The position numbers were made by a program, and so were the translations under genes. From assembly GCA_030829925.1 (NCBI GenBank), contig JAURNZ010000057.1:1-7298 (forward strand): DNA of 7,298 nt, given 5' to 3'. Under the pieces are notes generated by a model. The model was given only the letters and a program-made list of their open reading frames with translations. It had not been told where the DNA came from and did not search any database. How positions within the stretch are numbered: the first letter of the stretch is position 1; the number at the start of each line of letters is the position of its first letter. Below, in pieces: positions 1 through 5,087 of this stretch. The DNA is from Gammaproteobacteria bacterium (GTDB lineage: Bacteria > Pseudomonadota > Gammaproteobacteria > Comchoanobacterales > Comchoanobacteraceae).

Positions 1-112
1 AGGAGTTTTTAAAGTTATACATGTTTCTTAAAATTGTTTTCATGGCTTAAATATATAATTCTTATGCTTTTATTCTAACATGATATGCTTAATAAAACCT
101 TAAGTGTTTAAA
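1..112. other. AT-rich intergenic stretch at the left edge
   Basis: No gene is visible here; the only plus-strand ATG early on (position 21) is closed after nine codons. The stretch lies downstream of the minus-strand operon. A TATAAT hexamer sits at 54-59 on plus, but the best upstream match (TTGTTT at 34-39) is only 14 nt away, so I do not call a promoter. TATGCTT occurs twice in direct orientation at 63-69 and 84-90, 21 bp apart. A weak 5-bp CTTAA/TTAAG inverted repeat near 88-105 has no T-run and is not a convincing terminator. Confidence 0.5.
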
Positions 113-640
113 TTACATCTGTAAAGTAAAATCATGGATGGCATCATTTATTTTATACTCAATTTGAATGATTTGGTCTGTCCATACATGACTTTTAAAT
201 TTATCTTGGATGGTTTGCCTATCAAAAGCATTGGTTAGAATCCAATGATTAGACGGCATTGGTAGTATCCAAGCATTAGGTTCTTGCTGAAATTGGAAAT
301 TAGGGTTCATATCATATATCAATGCCACCCAATGGTGCGCCAAACTTTGCCCCAATAAAGTGGAAAAATTACTTGATTTATTTGTTTTTTCAACAATCTG
401 TGGTCTTGTAATTAAGATGGATTTAAATGTTTTTCGTATGGTTTCTAATAACTTGTCATGCGAATAGATATTTTCATCTAATTGGTGATGTTTAATGAGT
501 GCAAGATACCGTTCATTAAACGCATTTTGTGTTTCTTTTAATAAGGCTGGTTCGAATGTGAACCTATAAGCATAGGTAAAAAAAGAAATAGTTGAATTTG
601 CTAAAGACGTTTCTTTCGATTGTATTAAGGGTTCGTCCAT
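113..640 (-). CDS. Hypothetical protein, last gene of the b561-radA operon
   Basis: I do not recognise this 175-residue protein. It has no signal peptide, no membrane segment and no cysteine motif, so it is probably cytosolic. The N-terminal half is rich in charged and polar residues and probably helical (about 30-80). The C-terminal half holds an aromatic block around 100-140 with the segments HHWVALIYD, AWILPMP and NHWILTNAF, which looks like a small folded core. Its ATG (640-638) directly follows the radA stop codon with no spacer. No strong ribosome binding site precedes it, so translation is probably coupled to radA. That position suggests, but does not prove, a role linked to RadA or DNA metabolism. 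The continuous 528-bp frame and tight packing support a real gene. No terminator is evident after it. Confidence 0.75.
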   Translation of the reverse strand: MDEPLIQSKETSLANSTISFFTYAYRFTFEPALLKETQNAFNERYLALIKHHQLDENIYSHDKLLETIRKTFKSILITRPQIVEKTNKSSNFSTLLGQSLAHHWVALIYDMNPNFQFQQEPNAWILPMPSNHWILTNAFDRQTIQDKFKSHVWTDQIIQIEYKINDAIHDFTLQM

Positions 641-2002
641 TTATTTAGCTGTTTCTTTCATAAGACTTTTAATGACTAGTACAGATTCTTTAACTGTGCC
701 AACAGTTTGTATTTTGACGCCATTGACTTTTAGGCCTTTGGCATTGGCCTGTGGAATAATGACATGAGATATGCCGTGTTTGGCTGCTTCTTGAATGCGT
801 TGTTGTCCATGAGGTACTGGTCTAATTTCACCAGATAAACCAATTTCCCCAAATATGGCAACATCCTTTGGAATGGCGCAATGTAAATGACTAGAAAGTA
901 GGGCAGCTATTAAAGCTAAATCACTCGCTGTTTCTTGAATTTTAAGTCCACCGACAACGTTGGTATAAACATCTTGTTGGTGAAGTAAAATGCCACCGTG
1001 TCTTTGTAAAACAGCAAGTATCAATGCCAATCGGTTGGTATCTAAACCAAGTGCCACTCGCCTAGGTTGTTGACCATAACTTTCTGCTACCAGTGATTGA
1101 ACCTCGACTAAGAGCGGTCGTGTACCTTCCCAACATACCATAATGGTCCCACCTGGTGTTGCTTGCCTGCCAGATAGAAAGATTGCAGATGGGTTGGGGA
1201 CATCTCTAATCCCGCCATCAGTCATTGTGAAAACACCTAATTCATTTACAGCCCCAAATCGATTTTTAATGGCACGTATAACCCTAAATCGAGCATCATT
1301 TTCGCCTTCAAAGTATAGGACTGTATCCACCATATGTTCTAACACCCTCGGACCTGCCAATTGGCCTTCTTTAGTCACATGACCAATTAAAAAGGTCACA
1401 ATATTATTTTGTTTGGCCTTTTGAACAAGCGTGGTTGTAGCATATTTGACTTGTGATACCGAACCAGGAATGCCACTGGCTTCTTCAGAAGAATAAATGG
1501 TTTGAATTGAATCTATGACTAAAACATTTGGTTTTTGTTGATCGATTGCTGCAGAAATTTTTTCAAGATTGGTTTGTGCAAGAATACCCAGTTTAGCATT
1601 GGATAACTTGATTTGTTCGGCTCTTAGGCGAACTTGTTCAAGGGATTCTTCACCCGTGACATACATGGCATTTAATTCATGGCTTAAATGACACATTGTT
1701 TGGAGTAATAGAGTAGATTTGCCAATGCCAGGGTCACCACCAATGAGAATGACGCTGCCAGGGACAAGACCGCCACCCAATACTCTATCTAACTCATCGC
1801 TGCCAGAGCGCATGCGATCGACTTTGGCCAACTCTATTTCAGATAACAAACTTGGTTTGACTTGTTCACTTTTTGAACCATAACCTTGTTGTTCGAAACT
1901 GTTCCAACTATTACATTGAGTGCATTTTCCTTGCCATTGTTGGGTTTGAGCACCACAGCTTTGGCAGGTATAAAGATTTTTTGAATTTTTTGTTTTACTC
2001 AT
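641..2002 (-). CDS. radA: DNA repair protein RadA (Sms), branch-migration ATPase
   Basis: RadA is a RecA-related, DnaB-like ATPase that works with RecA in homologous recombination, branch migration and processing of stalled forks, in the cytosol. At 453 residues it is full length (E. coli RadA is 460). Visible in order: a four-cysteine zinc finger (C13, C16, C27, C30); Walker A GGDPGIGKST at 88-97; Walker B VLVID at 160-164; the RadA signature KNRFG at 246-250; and a C-terminal Lon-protease-like domain from about 270 to the end, including the FGEIGLSGEIRPV block. All diagnostic motifs are intact. The ATG overlaps the stop of the upstream cytochrome gene by four bases (ATGA, 1999-2002), and no strong Shine-Dalgarno is seen, so reinitiation or coupling is likely. 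The next gene starts at the base after its TAA. Confidence 0.97.
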   Translation of the reverse strand: MSKTKNSKNLYTCQSCGAQTQQWQGKCTQCNSWNSFEQQGYGSKSEQVKPSLLSEIELAKVDRMRSGSDELDRVLGGGLVPGSVILIGGDPGIGKSTLLLQTMCHLSHELNAMYVTGEESLEQVRLRAEQIKLSNAKLGILAQTNLEKISAAIDQQKPNVLVIDSIQTIYSSEEASGIPGSVSQVKYATTTLVQKAKQNNIVTFLIGHVTKEGQLAGPRVLEHMVDTVLYFEGENDARFRVIRAIKNRFGAVNELGVFTMTDGGIRDVPNPSAIFLSGRQATPGGTIMVCWEGTRPLLVEVQSLVAESYGQQPRRVALGLDTNRLALILAVLQRHGGILLHQQDVYTNVVGGLKIQETASDLALIAALLSSHLHCAIPKDVAIFGEIGLSGEIRPVPHGQQRIQEAAKHGISHVIIPQANAKGLKVNGVKIQTVGTVKESVLVIKSLMKETAK

Positions 2003-2517
2003 GATCTAAATAACATTCTATCTAAAATAGGTTCTTTTCTCCAGACATGGTATAACGTTGCACCCACGTGTAGCAAAACAAAAAAAGCAATGGCATAGCC
2101 TAAGTACCCATGAATCATATGCATGCTTTTTGAAAGCGATTTTGAATAGGAAATGCCTGGAATATATATGGGAAACCAACTTGGCATTTTTTGACTAGCG
2201 GTAGCCATTAACCACCCAGACAATGGCATCGTTACAATCAAAAAATATAATATAATATGGGTAAGCTTACCCATAAACTCAATTAATTTTGGTAATTTAA
2301 ATGCCTTGACGGGGTGTTTGATTCGTACGATGATTCTAAAAAAGGCCATAAAAAGTACAATAACCCCAAGGGTTTTATGGGTGTTCACTAAAAACGATTT
2401 AAACGTTGATTTAGCCAGATAGTCAAAAGAAAAACCTGCGCACCATAAGCCAATAATTAAGATTGCAATGGTCCAATGAAGGGTTTTTTGAAGTGAGCTA
2501 TAAGTTGTGTATATCAT
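1999..2517 (-). CDS. Cytochrome b561 (CybB/YodB type)
   Basis: A 172-residue inner-membrane di-haem b cytochrome of the prokaryotic b561 family (E. coli CybB is 176 residues). Such proteins exchange electrons with the quinone pool; CybB has been linked to superoxide:ubiquinone oxidoreduction. Four hydrophobic segments are visible at about 13-31, 43-64, 84-106 and 135-157. Candidate haem-ligand histidines are H14 (in LQKTLHW), H47 (NTHKTLG), H136 (MIHGYLGY) and H150 (LLHVGA), with G51, R61, P98 and G101 in expected family positions. The ATG at 2517 places the conserved YSSLQKTLHW motif right at the N-terminus, as is usual. It is the first gene of the minus-strand operon and overlaps radA by 4 bp. 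The Shine-Dalgarno is weak (TAAG). The exact physiological partner cannot be told from sequence. Confidence 0.93.
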   Translation of the reverse strand: MIYTTYSSLQKTLHWTIAILIIGLWCAGFSFDYLAKSTFKSFLVNTHKTLGVIVLFMAFFRIIVRIKHPVKAFKLPKLIEFMGKLTHIILYFLIVTMPLSGWLMATASQKMPSWFPIYIPGISYSKSLSKSMHMIHGYLGYAIAFFVLLHVGATLYHVWRKEPILDRMLFRS

Positions 2518-2523
2518 CTTATT

Positions 2524-2578
2524 AATTTAGTTTTATACATTTAATAAGTCAATCTATCGTTATGAAATGCGTTTGCAA
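2524..2578 (-). promoter_or_regulatory. Candidate promoter(s) for the b561-radA operon
   Basis: Two sigma70-like options read leftward. In the first, -35 TTGCAA (2578-2573) and -10 TAGATT (2556-2551) are 16 nt apart, giving a leader of about 30 nt. In the second, -35 TTGACT (2552-2547) and -10 TAAATT (2529-2524) are 17 nt apart, giving an almost leaderless transcript. Hexamers match consensus at four or five of six positions, so this is only moderate support in AT-rich DNA. The first option shares its palindromic -35 with the divergent plus-strand gene. Confidence 0.35.
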
Positions 2579-2600
2579 TACATACGTTAAATGTTATTCT
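2573..2600 (+). promoter_or_regulatory. Candidate extended -10 promoter for the GT2-like gene
   Basis: -35 TTGCAA at 2573-2578 and -10 TATTCT at 2595-2600 are separated by 16 nt. A TGT at 2592-2594 directly precedes the -10, giving an extended -10 (TGnTATTCT). Transcription would begin near 2607, leaving a leader of about 19 nt that contains the ribosome binding site. Confidence 0.45.
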
Positions 2601-2614
2601 TACTAAGAAGCATA

Positions 2615-2628
2615 AAGGAGTCAATGTG
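2615..2628 (+). promoter_or_regulatory. Ribosome binding site and GTG start of the GT2-like gene
   Basis: AAGGAG at 2615-2620 lies 5 nt before a GTG at 2626-2628, which opens the glycosyltransferase frame. An ATG at 2624-2626 overlaps this GTG in another frame and closes after 12 codons. The GTG is chosen because the family's FTIVIPTYNN N-terminus begins directly after it. Confidence 0.8.
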
Positions 2629-3546
2629 TTTACAATTGTCATACCAACCTATAATAACCTAGAGTATCTAAAATGCTGTCTAAACAGTTTAGAAAAAAAT
2701 TCAAAGTTAAAGCACCAAATTGTTGTGCATGTCAATGAGGGTAAAGACGGTACTGTAAAATACCTTAAAGAAAAGGGTGTTGAACATACGGTTACAACAT
2801 ATAGTGCTGGCGTTTGTGAAGCTGTTAATCAAGCAGCAGCAAAGGCTAAATGTGATTATATTTTATATAGTCATGATGATTTTTATTTTTGTCCTGGCTG
2901 GGATGAAGTTATGATGGCAGAAATAAAACGCATTGGTCATAAAAATTTCTACCTATCAGGTCTTATGCTGTGTCCAAGTCAGTTGGGCTGTGGTGATACA
3001 GTTGAAAATTTTGACGAGCAAAAATTATTAAAGACCTATCAAAATACAAGCCGTAATGATTTTCAGGGCTCAACCTGGGCGCCACATGTAGTCCATAAAG
3101 ACACCTGGGATGCAGTAGATGGGCTAAGTGAAGAGTTCTTTCCAGGCCATGCATCTGATCCAGATTTTAATATGAAACTATGGCAATATGGTGTGAGAAT
3201 TTTTAGAGGGCTTGGTCAATCTCCTGTTTATCATTTTGGGTCTGTCACACTGAGGAAAAAAAATACTTGGAATTTCTCATATCGCATCAGTAGTGGCAAC
3301 ACAAAAAAGTTTTTATACAAATGGGGCATCAGTGTTAAGTTTTTTAGAAAACATTATTTAAAATCTGATACGCCTTATGATGGTCCACTGACAACACCAG
3401 TTAAACACTGGAATTATTTTATTGAAAAGCTCATCTGCAAGCTTTCATTAGTGTATTTATGTATATTTAAGAGAAAATTGTTAAAAGAATTTAAAGCACA
3501 AATAACTGCTTTAACAAGTTCAATGAAACAGAGCACAGATTTTTAA
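2626..3546 (+). CDS. Glycosyltransferase, GT-A fold, family-2-like
   Basis: A 306-residue putative nucleotide-sugar-dependent glycosyltransferase, probably acting at the cytoplasmic face of the membrane in making a surface glycan. The N-terminus FTIVIPTYNN (2-11) is the classic first strand of GT2 enzymes. A nucleotide-binding region follows, with AGVCEAVNQAAAKAKCDY (61-78). SHDDF at 82-86 corresponds to the metal-binding DxD position. A later acidic DPDFNMKLW motif (178-186) fits the acceptor or base region, followed by PVYHFGSVTLRK (200-211), typical of GT2 proteins. The C-terminal 90 or so residues are basic and aromatic, with a hydrophobic patch near 270-280 that might touch the membrane; no clear transmembrane helix is seen. 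It starts at GTG and runs opposite to the flanking genes. Its 3' end overlaps the GT-D gene by 27 bp. Donor and acceptor sugars cannot be assigned. Confidence 0.88.
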   Translation: MFTIVIPTYNNLEYLKCCLNSLEKNSKLKHQIVVHVNEGKDGTVKYLKEKGVEHTVTTYSAGVCEAVNQAAAKAKCDYILYSHDDFYFCPGWDEVMMAEIKRIGHKNFYLSGLMLCPSQLGCGDTVENFDEQKLLKTYQNTSRNDFQGSTWAPHVVHKDTWDAVDGLSEEFFPGHASDPDFNMKLWQYGVRIFRGLGQSPVYHFGSVTLRKKNTWNFSYRISSGNTKKFLYKWGISVKFFRKHYLKSDTPYDGPLTTPVKHWNYFIEKLICKLSLVYLCIFKRKLLKEFKAQITALTSSMKQSTDF

Positions 3547-4347
3547 CCAAAAACGATACCAGTAGTTTTTATCTTTACTAAAACAAGAGATTTGGTTTTG
3601 CTCAGTTGGACTATGCCAATAACATTTTGCAAATTTTTTCCAACCAAACAGCTTCAAATAATTACGGTCACTTCTTTTTAAACTAAGCTCTTTATCAATC
3701 GAAGACCCAAAATCAATATAGGTATTTTCTGGATGAATTTTGTGGATTTGATGAATTAAAATATTTGATACTGGTCCTGCACAAAATAAAAATAAATGAT
3801 TTTTAATTCTATTGTTTTTTGCATATTCAAGAATGTCATTTAAAAGCACATCATGTTGCTGCCAGGCATTCATTGGAACTGGAAAAAACTTTTTTACGTT
3901 GAAGCCTTGCTTGTCTAATGATTTTAGACTGGTTTTTTTATTAGCAATCAATATAATTGGGTATTCTTTAATTACAGGCAAAAGTTCACATTTAACGCGC
4001 TTGTACATGGCATTTGTGAAAAGCGTTGCAAAGGTTTGGTTAGTTTTAGATAGATCGAAATGTTGATTAATGTGTTGCCTAAAACCATCTAATGGCTCAC
4101 AACACCCACAGGGAAGTCCGATATAGTAATTATCATGCTTATAGCGTAAACTATTCCACAAAAGTTTACTAAAATCATCTAAAGATTTTTTTGAAACTTG
4201 CCATTGCTTACATTTGAAATTTTTATTTTTAATTACATGCATCTCGCCATCATTAAATCGGGCAAAGGCGAAAAATTCTTTAGAAATTAATTTTCCTAAA
4301 AGCTTGTCAAATTCCTGATCGATGATTAGGTTAGCATTAGTGATCAA
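3520..4347 (-). CDS. Putative glycosyltransferase with GT-D fold (DUF1792-like)
   Basis: A 275-residue protein that I assign to the GT-D-fold glycosyltransferases (related to DUF1792, known from Streptococcus dGT1). The evidence is the N-terminal RFNDGE block at 30-35, where D33 and E35 form the D-x-E metal and sugar-phosphate motif, and the later FCAGPVSNIL (188-197) and YIDFGSSID (210-218) blocks, which match the family's nucleotide-binding end. The middle carries TNAMYKR (111-117) and PMNAWQQ (158-164), also family-like. A cysteine-rich CGCCEP stretch (80-85) is unusual. The C-terminus (about 230-275) is aromatic and basic. There is no signal peptide or membrane helix. Translation starts at TTG (4347-4345) with a good ribosome binding site; the next in-frame ATG is residue 36, beyond the DGE motif, so it cannot be the start. 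It converges on and overlaps the GT2-like gene. Family-level fold assignment is by eye. Confidence 0.75.
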   Translation of the reverse strand: MITNANLIIDQEFDKLLGKLISKEFFAFARFNDGEMHVIKNKNFKCKQWQVSKKSLDDFSKLLWNSLRYKHDNYYIGLPCGCCEPLDGFRQHINQHFDLSKTNQTFATLFTNAMYKRVKCELLPVIKEYPIILIANKKTSLKSLDKQGFNVKKFFPVPMNAWQQHDVLLNDILEYAKNNRIKNHLFLFCAGPVSNILIHQIHKIHPENTYIDFGSSIDKELSLKRSDRNYLKLFGWKKFAKCYWHSPTEQNQISCFSKDKNYWYRFWLKICALFH

Positions 4348-4360
4348 AATAAAATCCTTA
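4345..4360 (-). promoter_or_regulatory. Ribosome binding site and TTG start of the GT-D gene
   Basis: TAAGGA (4360-4355) is 7 nt from a TTG at 4347-4345. No in-frame ATG or GTG exists between the upstream stop and this TTG. An in-frame ATT directly precedes the TTG and is a less likely alternative. A six-codon out-of-frame ORF begins with ATG at 4364-4362 and ends in a TGA that overlaps the TTG (TTGA). Confidence 0.7.
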
Positions 4361-4372
4361 TCATTAATTTCA

Positions 4373-4402
4373 AATATAAACTATTTTTAAGCATTTCATC
4401 AA
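4373..4402 (-). promoter_or_regulatory. Candidate promoter for the GT-D gene
   Basis: In the 59-bp gap after queC, -35 TTGATG (4402-4397) and -10 TATATT (4378-4373) are 18 nt apart; the -10 matches consensus at five of six positions. Transcription would begin near 4366, about 19 nt before the TTG start. This suggests the gene is expressed separately from valS-queC, although read-through is possible since no terminator is visible in the gap. Confidence 0.45.
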
Positions 4403-4406
4403 AACT

Positions 4407-5084
4407 TTAGTGGTGATAACGTGTCTCATCAGTTAAATTCGCCTCCTGAAAACCTTTTTGCCTCAAATAACAACTTTCACATTGACCACAAGCTAATCCT
4501 TGTTCATTGGCTTGGTAGCAAGAAACGGTCATTTTGTAATCAACACCTAATTCATGGCCTAGCTCGATGGTTTCAGCTTTGCTTTTATCAATTAAAGGTG
4601 CATGAATTTGGATCGGAAAACCTTCAGATGCTAATTTAGTTGCCTGGTTTGCGAGGATATTAAAAGTTTCAATAAATGGTTTTCTACAATCTGGATAACC
4701 TGAATAATCTACTTGGCTACAACCAATAAATATGTGTTGGCATTGAAGTACTTCTGCCCAAGCAAGCGCATGTGATAAGAAAATTGTATTTCTAGCAGGA
4801 ACATAGGTGCTTGGGATTTGGTTGGTTTGATTTGGGCGAGGGATAGATTGTCCTTTGTCAGTTAGAGAGGATCCCCTGAGCTCACTTAAATAATTCATTT
4901 CTACAATCTTTTGCTCAGTTACTTGAAAATGTTGTGCGATGCGTCGAGAAGCTGCAAGTTCACTTTGATGTCTCTGGCCGTAGGAAAAAGTAAGGGCATA
5001 AAGTTCAAATCCTCGAACTTTGGCGTAAGCTAGACAGGTTGCAGAATCAAGGCCACCGGATAATAATACAATTGCTTTTGGCAT
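4407..5084 (-). CDS. queC: 7-cyano-7-deazaguanine synthase QueC
   Basis: QueC converts 7-carboxy-7-deazaguanine, ammonia and ATP to 7-cyano-7-deazaguanine (preQ0), the precursor of queuosine in the tRNA wobble position; it is cytosolic. The 225-residue length is normal. Visible motifs: PP-loop SGGLDS at 9-14 for ATP; FSYGQRHQ at 33-40; YVPARN at 94-99; DYSGYPDCR at 126-134; and a zinc site formed by C189, C199, C202 and C205 near the C-terminus. All are intact. The ATG at 5084 is 3 nt after the valS stop, and GGAG inside the valS end (5097-5094) is 9 nt upstream, so the gene is co-transcribed with valS and probably coupled. queD, queE and queF are not in the window, so the rest of the pathway must be encoded elsewhere. 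Confidence 0.97.
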   Translation of the reverse strand: MPKAIVLLSGGLDSATCLAYAKVRGFELYALTFSYGQRHQSELAASRRIAQHFQVTEQKIVEMNYLSELRGSSLTDKGQSIPRPNQTNQIPSTYVPARNTIFLSHALAWAEVLQCQHIFIGCSQVDYSGYPDCRKPFIETFNILANQATKLASEGFPIQIHAPLIDKSKAETIELGHELGVDYKMTVSCYQANEQGLACGQCESCYLRQKGFQEANLTDETRYHH

Positions 5085-5087
5085 AAT

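Noticed and set aside
34..59. Plus-strand promoter with TATAAT
   Set aside because: The spacer to the nearest -35-like hexamer is 14 nt, and it would only drive antisense RNA into the hypothetical gene.
87..106. Possible terminator after the radA operon
   Set aside because: The stem is only 5 AT-rich base pairs with a 7-nt loop and no T-run, so it is too weak to call.
1143..1382. 79-codon plus-strand ORF inside radA
   Set aside because: It lies wholly antisense to conserved RadA motifs and has no ribosome binding site or recognisable protein features.
3812..4066. 84-codon plus-strand ORF opposite the GT-D gene
   Set aside because: The minus-strand frame carries the GT-D motifs; this one has no family resemblance.
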